From a bacterium (GTDB taxonomy: Bacteria; Patescibacteriota; Saccharimonadia; Saccharimonadales; UBA4665), in the NCBI GenBank assembly GCA_021799575.1, contig JAJZAD010000001.1:62001-126000 (forward strand): a stretch of 64,000 nt of DNA, in the 5' to 3' direction. Positions within the stretch are counted from its first letter, which is position 1; each line of letters begins with the position of its first letter. The notes beneath the pieces are model-generated. The model worked only from the letters and a program-made list of their open reading frames with translations. It searched no databases and was not told the origin of the DNA. This document shows positions 23,720 to 33,351 of this stretch, piece by piece. The translations under genes and the position numbers were made by a program.

Positions 23720-24778
23720 TTACATTGATAAATTTGGCGCGATCGTTAATGAATAGGGGTCCGACGGAAGCGATTCAAGCATCAGCTGCCAACACCCAAG
23801 CGTAGCTATCATAGCGCCGTTATCTGTACACAGTTTCGGATCCGGCATCAATAACGGACAAGGCAGGGAATCGGTTAAAGATCGTCTAAGTAGAGCATTG
23901 GCAGCTACGCCTCCGGCCAACAGTACGCAGCTGGGCTTATATTCAAATACGGCCGATTTGACCTTCTCAACAATAGTTTCGATTGCCACCGATTCAAAAC
24001 TGGCGGCTATATCAGCCTTCTGAGCCTCAGACAGCCTATCTGACAGCTTAAATGAGGGAAAGTCGTATGTTTCACCGATTTGTTCCTGAGCTAGCCTTAA
24101 AACGGCCGTTTTTAAGCCGGAAAAGCTAAAATCGTACTTGGAAACACTGGCTTTGGGCAGTTTGAACCGCTCGGGGTTGCCGCTTTTAGCCAGAGCGGAT
24201 ATGCTCGGACCACCGGGGTAGGGAAGACCTAGTATTTTAGCTACCTTATCGAAAGCTTCGCCTACGGCATCGTCCTGGGTACGCCCCAATAAGCGATATT
24301 GCAAATAATCGTCGAATAATACCAGTTGCGTGTGACCGCCTGACAGAATGACAGCTAAGAAAGGGAGGGTTACCTTTTCTTCAGAAACTTTGTATCCGGG
24401 TAGGTGGGTGCTTCTAAGGAAGTTGGCATAGACATGTCCCATAACGTGATTAACCGCTGTCAGCGGTTTTTGAAGTGCGATTGACAGCGTCTTAGCGGTC
24501 ATTACTCCTATCAATAAACTGCCGCCTAACCCGGCTCCATAGGTGACGGCTATGGCATCTATATCTTTCCAGCTGCACTTTGCTTGCCTGAGTGCGCGAT
24601 CCGTAACTGGGATAATGGTTTCAAGTTGCATTCTGGCCGCAATCTCCGGCACCACACCTCCGTATTTGGCATGCAAATCCATGCTCGAGGCAATGCAATT
24701 GCTTAGCATTACCGTACCGTTTTCCACTACGGCCGCGGCCGTTTCGTCACAACTGGTCTCAATACCTAGAACGCGCAT
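23720..24778 (-). CDS. tsaD: tRNA t6A37 synthesis protein TsaD
   Basis: 352 residues. VLGIETSCDETAAAVVE, the metal-binding HVMGHVYANFL, FLAVILSGGHTQLVLF and LAGGVAANALLR are the landmarks of the ASKHA-fold TsaD/Gcp family. With TsaB, TsaC and TsaE it places threonylcarbamoyl on A37 of tRNAs reading ANN codons; the partners are not in the window. The ATG at 24778 is preferred over an in-frame TTG one codon earlier. It follows valS's start by 28 bases on the same strand, so the two may share a transcript (tsaD upstream). Confidence 0.96.
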   Translation of the reverse strand: MRVLGIETSCDETAAAVVENGTVMLSNCIASSMDLHAKYGGVVPEIAARMQLETIIPVTDRALRQAKCSWKDIDAIAVTYGAGLGGSLLIGVMTAKTLSIALQKPLTAVNHVMGHVYANFLRSTHLPGYKVSEEKVTLPFLAVILSGGHTQLVLFDDYLQYRLLGRTQDDAVGEAFDKVAKILGLPYPGGPSISALAKSGNPERFKLPKASVSKYDFSFSGLKTAVLRLAQEQIGETYDFPSFKLSDRLSEAQKADIAASFESVAIETIVEKVKSAVFEYKPSCVLLAGGVAANALLRRSLTDSLPCPLLMPDPKLCTDNGAMIATLGCWQLMLESLPSDPYSLTIAPNLSM

Positions 24779-24957
24779 CAATATTAAACTACCATATCTT
24801 AAGTGATTGTATCTTATGGGTTTTCTTCAGGTTTAGCAAACATACAAAAGAATCATTAGCTAGTCTAAAAAAACGTACTTTAGTCAAAAACCTCAGCCTA
24901 AGTTATAATCTAACCTAAAGATCCTAAATTATTTTTTTAAGTTAAACTTAAGTAGCC

Positions 24958-26271
24958 GTGAACATCCGCTCAACCGTTAAACGCCTGCTGCCTAAATCCT
25001 TGTTTAGGAGCATAGAACCATACGGTCATTTAACAGAGGCGGTTTTATACCAATCTATTAACGGATTTCCGGCAAAAGGGCTGAAAGTTATCGGCGTGAC
25101 CGGCACGAACGGTAAGACCACCACTTGTTACTTAATTCAGCGGATGCTGCACGAAGCCGGTTTCAAAGTTGGATTAATGACCACGGTAGGTTACGGGGTT
25201 GGATCGGATATTAAACCCCAAATTGAGCACATGACTACGGTGGCCGTTCCTGAGTTGATCAGACGCATCAAAAAGATGCGCGAATCAGGGATTGAATGGT
25301 TGGTGTTAGAGACTACATCACACGCGCTGGCCCAACACCGGGTATGGGGTATTCCCTACGAAATTGCCGTCATGACCAACGTGACTCATGAGCATCTCGA
25401 TTACCACGGTACCTTCGAGCGTTACAGGGATGCGAAGAGAATGCTGTTCAAGCAGACAAACCGCTATAACGGAATGCGCTCAGGAGTTATAAACGCTGAC
25501 GATCCAAGCGCAGATTTGTTTCAGCAAGATATTGCCAACCCGATTCTTTACGGTATAAAACGTGGAGATTTCCGTGCCGAAGCTGTTAAACTGACCCCCG
25601 GAGGAGTTACTTACAACCTTAGCTACAATCATACGGATTATAGTATTAAATGCCGTTTGCCGGGGAGCTTTAACGTCTATAATTCAATGGCTGCGGTATG
25701 TGTCGGTCAGCTATTGGGCTTAAGTAAAGAACAAATTGAACGTGGTATTGCGGCTCTGGACAGTGTTGAAGGTCGTATGACCACTATCAACGAAGGTCAG
25801 GAATTTAGCGTGATTGTCGACTTTGCACATACACCGGATAGTTTTGAAAAGCTGTTTACCGACATCCGACCGACGGTTAGCGGCAAGCTGATTGTTATGT
25901 TCGGCAGCGCCGGCAGACGCGACGAAGTCAAACGCGCAGTGCAGGGAAGACTGGCCGGCCAATACGCCGATGAAGTTATAATTACTGAAGAAGACGACCG
26001 TGACGTTGACGGGCTAACGATTATGGATCAGATTGCCCAAGGTGCATCAGACAGCGGCAAAGTTAAGGATAAAAACCTTTTTCTAGTCCACGACCGGAAA
26101 CAGGCAATCAAGTTTGCATTAAAGCGGGCTAAACATAAAAATGATACGGTTTTACTGTTAGGCAAAGGGCACGAAAAAACCATTGAACGAGCCGATGGCG
26201 AGCATCCGTGGAATGAGATTGAGACTACAAAAGCCGCATTAAGAGAATTAGTTAACTCTAATCGAGAGTAA
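24958..26271 (+). CDS. MurE-like Mur ligase (UDP-MurNAc-tripeptide synthetase type)
   Basis: 437 residues, GTG start. Walker-type GVTGTNGKTTTCYLIQRML, then GLMTTVGYG, LETTSHAL, MTNVTHEHLDYHGTFERYRD and the C-domain LLLGKGHEKTIER fit the MurE group. MurE adds the third amino acid of the peptidoglycan stem. The residue-selecting motif (DNPR for meso-DAP enzymes) reads DDRD here (IITEEDDRDVDG, near residue 346), so the amino acid used cannot be told. The protein is short at the N-terminus, with only a trimmed domain 1. Its 3' end overlaps the facing amidinotransferase-like gene by 14 bp. Confidence 0.85.
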   Translation: MNIRSTVKRLLPKSLFRSIEPYGHLTEAVLYQSINGFPAKGLKVIGVTGTNGKTTTCYLIQRMLHEAGFKVGLMTTVGYGVGSDIKPQIEHMTTVAVPELIRRIKKMRESGIEWLVLETTSHALAQHRVWGIPYEIAVMTNVTHEHLDYHGTFERYRDAKRMLFKQTNRYNGMRSGVINADDPSADLFQQDIANPILYGIKRGDFRAEAVKLTPGGVTYNLSYNHTDYSIKCRLPGSFNVYNSMAAVCVGQLLGLSKEQIERGIAALDSVEGRMTTINEGQEFSVIVDFAHTPDSFEKLFTDIRPTVSGKLIVMFGSAGRRDEVKRAVQGRLAGQYADEVIITEEDDRDVDGLTIMDQIAQGASDSGKVKDKNLFLVHDRKQAIKFALKRAKHKNDTVLLLGKGHEKTIERADGEHPWNEIETTKAALRELVNSNRE

Positions 26272-27109
26272 GCGTGCAACAGCGTATATAACCACCACCC
26301 TTGTTGAGTTCGGTGATATGCGGAGTGATGGTTTTTAAACCGTATTTTTCAATCGCCGACTGTAAACGCGGCGCGCGGTCACTCATGATCACTTCTTCGC
26401 CCGTAGATAACAGATTGCAGGCAAAACTGCCCTCAGCCTCCTGCAAGCTAACGGTAATTTTATCCAACGCTAAAGAATCGATTTTAGCTCTACTCTCAGG
26501 AGTAAATGCCTCAGGGCACCAGGCTATGAGATCCGGCGTAATTACCGCCAGGGCTAAATCCAAGTCGTAAAAATAACTGTCGGGCCAATGGGTCACGCGA
26601 TTAATAATCGGTTTGCCGGACGTATCTAAAGCCGGGATAGTCTCAACGCCTATTACTTTACAACCGTACAGTTTTTCTAAAAAGTCGTGCATTTGCGTGT
26701 CCGTACGGTAATGACTGCCAACGAACAGATAATCACCGCACGGTAAGCAATCGCCTTGGCCGCTAAAACGAAACTCCGTTTTTATTGGTTCGTAACCCAG
26801 TGATTCTAATATTTGTTTGGCGTACGGCTCTTCAGCTTTCCTCATGTTCGGCAAGGAGGACAATACGGCTTTTGCCCGCCAGCACAGTCCCCAGTTGGCG
26901 GTGTATATTCCGTCCTGGCAGTTTTGGGGAGCCGGGACCTTAATAACTTCAACTCCGGTGTTCCTAAGTGCCGCTTCCAATTGTCTATGTTCGTCGATTG
27001 CCAGCTCTACGTCGGGCTGTAAATCCAAATGTTCATACGGATTTAACTCCTGTACACTGAAGTATTCGGCACCTGACATCAGTACTCTTTGGTTTATTAT
27101 TTTCGGCAT
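26258..27109 (-). CDS. Amidinotransferase-fold enzyme (DDAH/arginine deiminase-like)
   Basis: 283 residues. DGIYTANWGL, the GxGD segment FSGQGDCLPCGDYLFVGSHY then RTD, and the C-terminal NKGGGYIRCCTLTL (catalytic Cys) are the guanidino-modifying enzyme landmarks; HWPDSYFYDLDLALAVI supplies the catalytic His region. Members hydrolyse or transfer the amidino group of arginine, methylarginine or ornithine derivatives. The exact substrate cannot be read here. It could contribute to arginine breakdown, a trait reported in some host-associated Saccharibacteria. It is divergent from groES. Confidence 0.8.
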   Translation of the reverse strand: MPKIINQRVLMSGAEYFSVQELNPYEHLDLQPDVELAIDEHRQLEAALRNTGVEVIKVPAPQNCQDGIYTANWGLCWRAKAVLSSLPNMRKAEEPYAKQILESLGYEPIKTEFRFSGQGDCLPCGDYLFVGSHYRTDTQMHDFLEKLYGCKVIGVETIPALDTSGKPIINRVTHWPDSYFYDLDLALAVITPDLIAWCPEAFTPESRAKIDSLALDKITVSLQEAEGSFACNLLSTGEEVIMSDRAPRLQSAIEKYGLKTITPHITELNKGGGYIRCCTLTLD

Positions 27110-27155
27110 ATATGCCAGTTTAACAAACCTAAGTTAAAATAAACCAATTTGCCTC

Positions 27156-27224
27156 TTGACAGATTTTTTAGCGCTTAGCTATAGTGAGTGCTGAAAGTTA
27201 GCACTCTAATTAAGTTAGTGCTAA
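27156..27224 (+). promoter_or_regulatory. groESL promoter with CIRCE operator
   Basis: -35 TTGACA (27156-27161), 18-bp spacer, -10 TATAGT (27180-27185). CIRCE TTAGCACTC-N9-TAGTGCTAA (27198-27224) has one change from consensus and lies over the transcription start. GAGTGCT upstream also pairs with AGCACTC, giving overlapping half-sites. It predicts HrcA repression relieved on heat or folding stress; hrcA is not in the window. Confidence 0.93.
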
Positions 27225-27258
27225 CGACTAATACAAGTTTTATAGGAGGATTACACCG

Positions 27259-27525
27259 ATGAATTCACCATTGCAACCGCTTGCCGACTACGTAGTCGCT
27301 CAAGAAGAAGAGGCCAGCGTTAAGACTGCCAGCGGACTTTATTTGCCGGACAACGCGGCCGAAAAACCCAAAACTGCCAAAGTAATAGCTGTCGGTAAAG
27401 AAGTAAAGCAAGTTAAGACGGGTGACCGGGTGGTTTATAAAAGCTACAGTACTACCGAAGTTAAAGTAGGCAATGAAGAGTACATCTTAATTAAAGAAGA
27501 AGACATATTAGCAACCGTAAAATAG
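27259..27525 (+). CDS. groES: Co-chaperonin GroES
   Basis: 88 residues, slightly shorter than the usual ~95. PLADYVVAQEEEASVKTASG then LYLPDNAAEKPK includes the mobile loop, and GDRVVYKSYSTTEV ... EYILIKEEDILATV ends the family pattern. The start is set by TAGGAGG eleven bases upstream. It caps the GroEL ring. It shares a CIRCE-controlled transcript with groEL, nine bases downstream. Confidence 0.96.
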   Translation: MNSPLQPLADYVVAQEEEASVKTASGLYLPDNAAEKPKTAKVIAVGKEVKQVKTGDRVVYKSYSTTEVKVGNEEYILIKEEDILATVK

Positions 27526-27534
27526 GAGGAGACT

Positions 27535-29184
27535 ATGGCAAAGAAAGTTTTTTATGACGATGATGCCCGTAAAAGGGTACTTTTAGGGGCTGAAATTTTA
27601 TATAACGCAGTTAAGACCACCATGGGACCTAGAGGTAGAAACGTGGTGATCAGTAAGTCCTATGGCAACCCTACGGTTACCCATGACGGGGTCGCGGTTG
27701 CTAAAGGAGTCGAATTGGCAGACGTTGACGATGAGACTTTAGGCCAGAAAGTAGGCGCCGAGCTGATCAAACAGGCAGCGAGCAAGATGAACGATGTGGC
27801 CGGGGACGGCACAACAACCGTAACCGTGTTGACTTATCACATTCTCAATGAAGCTAATAAACTGATTGCAGCCGGCCACAACCCGATGCTTTTAAGAAAA
27901 GGTCTTGAATCAGCTTCGCATGACGTGATCAACAAATTGCCGTCTTTAGTTGAAGACATTGCCGGCAAAAAGAGCAGGGTAGCGGAAGTAGCTACTATCT
28001 CTGCAGGCGACTCGGAAATCGGTTCGTTGATTGCAGACGTTATGGAGACGGTAGGCAAGGACGGTGTGGTAACCGTTGAAGAGGGACAGGGTCTGGCTCT
28101 CGAAAAAGAAGTTGTAGAAGGATTTACTTTTGACCGCGGTTTTGTCAGCGCTTATATGGTGACTGATGCGACCAGGATGGAGGCCGTATATGACAAACCG
28201 TCTATCGTCATCACAGATAAGAAGATCAGCTCGATTCAGGAGTTTTTGCCCCTACTTGAGAAACTAGCACAGAGCGGTAAGAAAGATCTGGTCTTAATCG
28301 CTGAAGACGTGGAAGGTGAAGCGTTAGCAACGTTCGTCCTAAATCGCTTAAAAGGGGTATTTAATACCGTTGCAATCAAGGCTCCGGCATTCGGTGACCG
28401 ACGCAAGGATATCCTAAACGATATTGCCATCTTAACCGGTGCTCAAGTCATAACCGAAGACCGGGGAATGACATTTGAAAATGTAGATCTTGATGTTGTC
28501 GGCAGAGCACGCAAGGTCATTGTTACCAAAGACGACACGACCATTATTGAGGGAGGAGGCAGCTCTAAAGAAGTGGAAGAGCGGATCAAACAAATTAGTG
28601 CCCAGATTGCCCAATCCACCAGCGAGTACGACCGTGAAAACCTGGAAAAACGGTCTGCGGCTTTATCCGGCAAGGTTGCTGTGATAAAAGTCGGCGGTGC
28701 GACGGAAACCGAAATTGAAGAAAAAAAGTTTAGGGTCGATGACGCGGTTGCCGCCGTTAAGGCTGCACTGGGAGACGGTATTGTTCCCGGAGGCGGGGTA
28801 ACTCTGATCAATTTGCAGTCAGCAATCACAATTTCTCAGGACGACGACGATTCGGTCAATGCCGGAAAGCAGATACTGTTAAGATCGTTAGAACAACCGT
28901 TTAGGATACTATTAACCAACGCGGCATTAAACGCCGATGAATGGCTTCCTAAAGTTAAGGCCTCCAAAAACGGAATTGGCATTGATGTTAACCACCCGAC
29001 AAAACTGGTCGATTTGAAAGCCAACGGCATAATCGATCCTGCCCGTGTAACTAGAGAAGTGCTGCAAAATGCCGTTAGCGTGGCCGGAACGGCTATGACT
29101 ATGGGTGCGTTGGTAGTCGATGTACCAGAGCCGAAATCTACTCAGGCAGCCGCTCCTGACATGGGCGGTATGGGGATGATGTAA
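27535..29184 (+). CDS. groEL: Chaperonin GroEL
   Basis: 549 residues. TMGPRGRNVVISKSYGNPTV, GDGTTTVTVLTYHIL (ATP site), and the Gly-Met tail PDMGGMGMM are intact, so it is a typical 60-kDa chaperonin rather than a degenerate copy. Preceded by GGAGGAG. It folds client proteins inside the double ring with GroES. Many CPR lineages lack GroEL, so its presence fits Saccharibacteria better than most Parcubacteria or Microgenomates. Confidence 0.98.
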   Translation: MAKKVFYDDDARKRVLLGAEILYNAVKTTMGPRGRNVVISKSYGNPTVTHDGVAVAKGVELADVDDETLGQKVGAELIKQAASKMNDVAGDGTTTVTVLTYHILNEANKLIAAGHNPMLLRKGLESASHDVINKLPSLVEDIAGKKSRVAEVATISAGDSEIGSLIADVMETVGKDGVVTVEEGQGLALEKEVVEGFTFDRGFVSAYMVTDATRMEAVYDKPSIVITDKKISSIQEFLPLLEKLAQSGKKDLVLIAEDVEGEALATFVLNRLKGVFNTVAIKAPAFGDRRKDILNDIAILTGAQVITEDRGMTFENVDLDVVGRARKVIVTKDDTTIIEGGGSSKEVEERIKQISAQIAQSTSEYDRENLEKRSAALSGKVAVIKVGGATETEIEEKKFRVDDAVAAVKAALGDGIVPGGGVTLINLQSAITISQDDDDSVNAGKQILLRSLEQPFRILLTNAALNADEWLPKVKASKNGIGIDVNHPTKLVDLKANGIIDPARVTREVLQNAVSVAGTAMTMGALVVDVPEPKSTQAAAPDMGGMGMM

Positions 29185-29339
29185 TAAATTTCCAAAAACC
29201 GCTACAGCTGCTATTGCCTAAAAAACCTAAACTCGCGTTTAGATTGGCTAAGCAGTTTCTAAAACCATCAAACAGTTTTAATTCCAAATGAATAGCACTT
29301 AACTTAAGCAAGCTATTAGATAGCAGTCAGGCTAAGTTG

Positions 29340-29789
29340 TTAATTGTCTTCGTGAGGATGCGTAAAGTAGTTAATTTCGTTGACTATATCCAGTAAGGCT
29401 TGAGCTTTTTGTTTCTCGTCAGGAATACTAGCAGCGACCGTGTAGGCTTCTTTAATCAGTGACTGATTGTCGCTGGCTTGGATCATCATCATTAAGGTGT
29501 GAAACTTTTCAATCGGGTCCTGATCGAGGTGCCCTACCAGTGGGGACAGTTGGGATAGCGCCTGTTGCTTGATCTGTAGCAGATCATTGTCGTTATCGTC
29601 GACGGCCGTCGGTGCCGTAGATGAGGGCATGCTCATGTCATCGTCTACGGACTGAACCGAAGTATCGTCAGGCTCGTCCATAGCTGCATCATTAGTTGGA
29701 GACGAATTTATCACCGAGTCGTGTTGTGTATCGGCTGCCATAGTCGGCTGCTCGTCAAAAGTTTGATTATCATCTTGGTGCCCAAACAT
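29340..29789 (-). CDS. Acidic hypothetical protein with helical C-terminus
   Basis: 149 residues from the ATG preceded by GGGGGA; an in-frame ATG six codons upstream would place this ribosome site inside the gene. The first ~85 residues are disordered and rich in Asp, Ser and Thr (MDEPDDTSVQSVDDDMSMPS). The rest is helical (LLQIKQQALSQLSPLVGHLD, QKAQALLDIVNEINYF) and resembles short helical-repeat domains. No family known to me. It faces away from the PGI/PMI gene. Probably a soluble adaptor; function unknown. Confidence 0.6.
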   Translation of the reverse strand: MFGHQDDNQTFDEQPTMAADTQHDSVINSSPTNDAAMDEPDDTSVQSVDDDMSMPSSTAPTAVDDNDNDLLQIKQQALSQLSPLVGHLDQDPIEKFHTLMMMIQASDNQSLIKEAYTVAASIPDEKQKAQALLDIVNEINYFTHPHEDN

Positions 29790-29861
29790 TAGTTTTCCCC
29801 CGATCATATTGCTTTAGGTTATACTATACTACAGCATATCAAGACCAACCAAGGAGATTTT

Positions 29862-30908
29862 ATGTTAGACGATCTAGCTTATATTCACAAGATAGACAAA
29901 TCGGATGCGTTAGGCATAGCCATTAAGGAACCTGACCAGCTTGATTACGCTTTTAACTTAAATCTGAAAACCTTTTCAAATATCCAAAACGTCGTTTACG
30001 CCGGCATGGGAGGTTCGGCACTGGCGGCCAGTCTTAGTTTGTCATGGCCAGGTTACAAACTGCCGTTTGAAGTAATCAGGAACTATGATTTGCCAGCATA
30101 CGTTAATGGGCAGACGCTATGCATCATAGCTAGTTATTCCGGCAATACCGAAGAGACACTAAGTGCGCTCACCCAAGCGGAGCAGAAACGTGCTCAAATT
30201 GTAATTATCGCGAGTGGCGGCAAACTGAAAGCCCAAGCCGAGGAAAAAGGGTACCCGATTGCCGTTATACCTGTGGCAAAGCAGCCACGCTACGCTGTAT
30301 TCTATAACTTTAAAGCTCTGTACCAGATCATTACCAGCATCGGAGTCGCCACTAACGAAGACAACGAGGCTATCAATCGGGCGGCGGAGTTTTTAAGAGG
30401 CCAGGTGCAGCTATGGAAACCAGATATTCCTACCAAAGACAATTTGGCAAAACAAATCGCCTTAGACGCCTTAGGCAAGTCCGTAGTAATTTACGGCGGT
30501 CCTTTATTAGCTCCGGCGGCATACAAATGGAAAATCAGCTTTAATGAAAACGCAAAGCAAGTGGCATGGACGGGTGTATATTCTGAATTTAATCACAACG
30601 AGTTTATTGGTTGGAGCAACCAGCCAGTAGATAAACCCTATTGCATTATCGATTTACGTTCGCAATTTGAACATCCGAGAATCAGTCAGAGATTCGTTTT
30701 AAGCAGCAAGCTGTTAAGCGGTAAGCGCCCATCTCCTATCGTTGTCGATGCCTCGGGTAATAATTTACTAGAGCATTTGCTATACTCCGTGCTACTCGGT
30801 GACTTCGTTACCCTTTATTGCTCGATTGCCGCCGGCACCGACCCGGAACCGGTGGATTTGGTAGAGAAGTTTAAAGTTATGCTCGCTCAAGAGTCGGTAA
30901 ATGATTAA
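29862..30908 (+). CDS. Bifunctional phosphoglucose/phosphomannose isomerase
   Basis: 348 residues. VVYAGMGGSALAASL, IASYSGNTEETLSAL and the catalytic segment SFNENAKQVAWTGVYSEFNH then NEFIGW mark the archaeal/bacterial dual PGI/PMI family (SIS domains). It interconverts glucose-6-P and fructose-6-P, and mannose-6-P, linking glycolysis with mannose and GDP-mannose use. Strong ribosome site AAGGAGAT. Its end overlaps the next membrane-protein gene by 8 nt. Confidence 0.92.
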   Translation: MLDDLAYIHKIDKSDALGIAIKEPDQLDYAFNLNLKTFSNIQNVVYAGMGGSALAASLSLSWPGYKLPFEVIRNYDLPAYVNGQTLCIIASYSGNTEETLSALTQAEQKRAQIVIIASGGKLKAQAEEKGYPIAVIPVAKQPRYAVFYNFKALYQIITSIGVATNEDNEAINRAAEFLRGQVQLWKPDIPTKDNLAKQIALDALGKSVVIYGGPLLAPAAYKWKISFNENAKQVAWTGVYSEFNHNEFIGWSNQPVDKPYCIIDLRSQFEHPRISQRFVLSSKLLSGKRPSPIVVDASGNNLLEHLLYSVLLGDFVTLYCSIAAGTDPEPVDLVEKFKVMLAQESVND

Positions 30909-31623
30909 GCTCGGGTTTAAACATCCCTGGGTAGAGTTCGGCACTTATTTAACTCTCGGTTTTGCCGTTTGTTTCGCGCTGTATCTCTATTCGATCGTGC
31001 TTGAGCACGGTATAGATTATCCTTTCCTGGTAGTTAATTTATTTTTAGCCTTAATCCCGCTGCTGTTATCCTGGAGGCTGAGCGTTGTTCTTAAGACCAA
31101 ACTCTGGTCAGCCTGGGAACCCTTGATAATTACTTTTCTGTGGCTGCTGTTTTTACCCAACAGCTTTTATATGATCAGTGACTACATACATTTGCAGGCT
31201 TTGCCAAACAACACCATTCTCTATAATGCAATCCTTTTTTCAGCTTTTATTTATTTAGCACTGTTTATCGGTATAGCCAGTTTATATCAGGTGCATACGG
31301 AACTGAAAAAGCGGATCAGCTCCATAAGCGCGGCGGCTGTAATAACCATCGTTATTATCGGGTGCAGCTTTGCAATCTACTTGGGCAGGGATTTGCGCTG
31401 GGACAGCTGGGATATTGTGCTGAATCCCGGCGGTTTATTGTTCGATATCTCAAACCTACTGTTAAAACCAAGTACCTATCCCGATATGGGACGTACCATT
31501 TCCGGATTTTTCGTCCTAATTGGTTTCAGTTACACACTAGCGTTTAAAACCGGCCGTTTATTATGGAAGCGCGGCGCTGCCGATTTGGCTAAGCGTCTTA
31601 AAAACGACATCAGGACCCAATAA
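30901..31623 (+). CDS. DUF1361 membrane protein
   Basis: 240 residues with about six membrane spans. LWLLFLPNSFYMISDYIHLQ and YLGRDLRWDSWDIVLNPGGL are the two signature segments of DUF1361, an integral membrane family of unknown role, often next to cell-wall or sugar genes. Translation is coupled to the upstream isomerase gene through an 8-nt overlap. Whether it transports or modifies envelope material is not known. Confidence 0.88.
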   Translation: MIKLGFKHPWVEFGTYLTLGFAVCFALYLYSIVLEHGIDYPFLVVNLFLALIPLLLSWRLSVVLKTKLWSAWEPLIITFLWLLFLPNSFYMISDYIHLQALPNNTILYNAILFSAFIYLALFIGIASLYQVHTELKKRISSISAAAVITIVIIGCSFAIYLGRDLRWDSWDIVLNPGGLLFDISNLLLKPSTYPDMGRTISGFFVLIGFSYTLAFKTGRLLWKRGAADLAKRLKNDIRTQ

Positions 31624-31640
31624 GTTATACTTATACCGAT

Positions 31641-33311
31641 ATGGAAGAAACGCTTAAATCGGCTATTGCTGAGTTGGTATTTGCTAAATACGGCCTTAAA
31701 ACCGACGTGGAACTGGATTATCCGGATGAACGTTTTGGCGATTTTTCAACCAATATCGCCTTAAAGTTGGCTCAACAGAACCAATTAAACCCCCTTGAGT
31801 TAGCCGCCGATTTGGCTAAGGCGATAAACGATCGGCTGCTGGGAGAAGTTAAGACGGCCGGAGTAGCCGGACCGGGCTTCGTTAACATTACCCTTACCGA
31901 CGCACAGCTGATTAAAATGATGCAGGAACAACCTAAGCAGCCGCTAATAAACCAAGTCGCGGTTGTAGAATTTTCCGATCCCAATCCGTTTAAGATCCTT
32001 CATGTCGGACACCTGTATACGTCGGTCATAGGAGACTCTATAGCCAATCTGCTGTCTTTGGCCGGAGCAAAGGTCTACAGAGTTAATTATGGTGGAGATG
32101 TCGGTCTTCACGTGGCAAAATCGATGTGGGCGATACTGAAGGAATTAGGCGGCAGCAATCCGGAGCGGCTTAACGAAGTCCCTCAACCGAAGCGGATGGA
32201 GTGGATGAGCGATGCCTATATCAACGGCAATACGGCTTATGAAAACGACCCGGACTCCAAGCGGGAAATAACCGAACTGAATAAAAGGATATATAAAATT
32301 CAGTCCGACGCCGATCACGAATCACCGCTGGCAAGGATATATTGGATCACGAGGCAATGGAGTTATGACGAATTCGATCGGTTCTACGGTGAATTAAATA
32401 TTTACTTCGATAAATATTATCCTGAAAGTGAAGCTGCTCCAATCGGGCTCAAAATAGTTAACGAACAGTTGGAAAAAGGAGTGTTCGAAAAAAGCAGCGG
32501 CGCTGTAATTTTTAACGGCGAACGGTTCGGGTTGCATACCAGGGTATTTATAAACAGTCAGGGCTTACCGACGTATGAAGCCAAAGAAATCGGATTGGCT
32601 ATACTGAAAAAAACCGATTTCAATTATGACCGTTCGGTAATTATCACTGGCAACGATATCGAGCAGTATATGGCGGTAGTATCTAAGGCTCTCGAACAAT
32701 TTGCGCCCGAATTAGTCAGTAACACGACTCATCTTACCCACGGCTTGGTACGCATGGAGGGAGGTAGAAAAATGAGCAGCCGGATTGGTAACTATCTTAA
32801 AGCGGAGGATTTGTTATCCGCTACGGAGCAGGCTCTAATAGCGGAAAAGCTGACTCCGAACCGTAGTACGGTACTTGCCGCGGTCAAATACTCCTTCCTT
32901 AAACAACGGCTTGGCCCGGATGTCGTCTATAACCCTTCAGAATCGGTAAGTCTTCTTGGTAACAGCGGACTGTACCTGCAATACGCTCACGCTAGGGCAC
33001 GGAGTATATTGGCAAAAATATCCACACCTAAGAAAGCCGTTGCCGATAATTTCACTCCATCGGAGCGCCGGTTAGCATTAAAGCTGTCCCGTTTTAATCC
33101 TGTTGTTACGGCAGCTTCGGCATCACTTAGCCCGCATTTGCTTTGTACCTATATTTACGACCTAAGCCAGGTTTTCAGCCAATTTTATGAAAGTAATCGG
33201 GTTATAGGTGATCAGAGGCAAGCGATCAGAGCAAACTTAATATCCGTCTATGCCGATAGGCTGGAGCAATCTCTTAAACTTTTGGGCATAGATGCACCAC
33301 ACCGCCTTTAG
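31641..33311 (+). CDS. argS: Arginyl-tRNA synthetase
   Basis: 556 residues. The N-terminal Arg-tRNA recognition domain (DYPDERFGDFSTNIALKLAQ) is followed by EFSDPNPFKILHVGHLYTS (HIGH motif) and GGRKMSSRIGNYLK (KMSKS variant). The C-terminal DALR anticodon-binding domain ends DRLEQSLKLLGIDAPHRL. It charges tRNA-Arg, including the GCG isoacceptor of this window. -10 TATACT lies nine bases before the ATG, so the leader is at most two or three bases. Confidence 0.96.
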   Translation: MEETLKSAIAELVFAKYGLKTDVELDYPDERFGDFSTNIALKLAQQNQLNPLELAADLAKAINDRLLGEVKTAGVAGPGFVNITLTDAQLIKMMQEQPKQPLINQVAVVEFSDPNPFKILHVGHLYTSVIGDSIANLLSLAGAKVYRVNYGGDVGLHVAKSMWAILKELGGSNPERLNEVPQPKRMEWMSDAYINGNTAYENDPDSKREITELNKRIYKIQSDADHESPLARIYWITRQWSYDEFDRFYGELNIYFDKYYPESEAAPIGLKIVNEQLEKGVFEKSSGAVIFNGERFGLHTRVFINSQGLPTYEAKEIGLAILKKTDFNYDRSVIITGNDIEQYMAVVSKALEQFAPELVSNTTHLTHGLVRMEGGRKMSSRIGNYLKAEDLLSATEQALIAEKLTPNRSTVLAAVKYSFLKQRLGPDVVYNPSESVSLLGNSGLYLQYAHARARSILAKISTPKKAVADNFTPSERRLALKLSRFNPVVTAASASLSPHLLCTYIYDLSQVFSQFYESNRVIGDQRQAIRANLISVYADRLEQSLKLLGIDAPHRL

Positions 33312-33351
33312 TAGTCTGGGAAACTCAAAAAAACATAAATCAAGGAACCGA

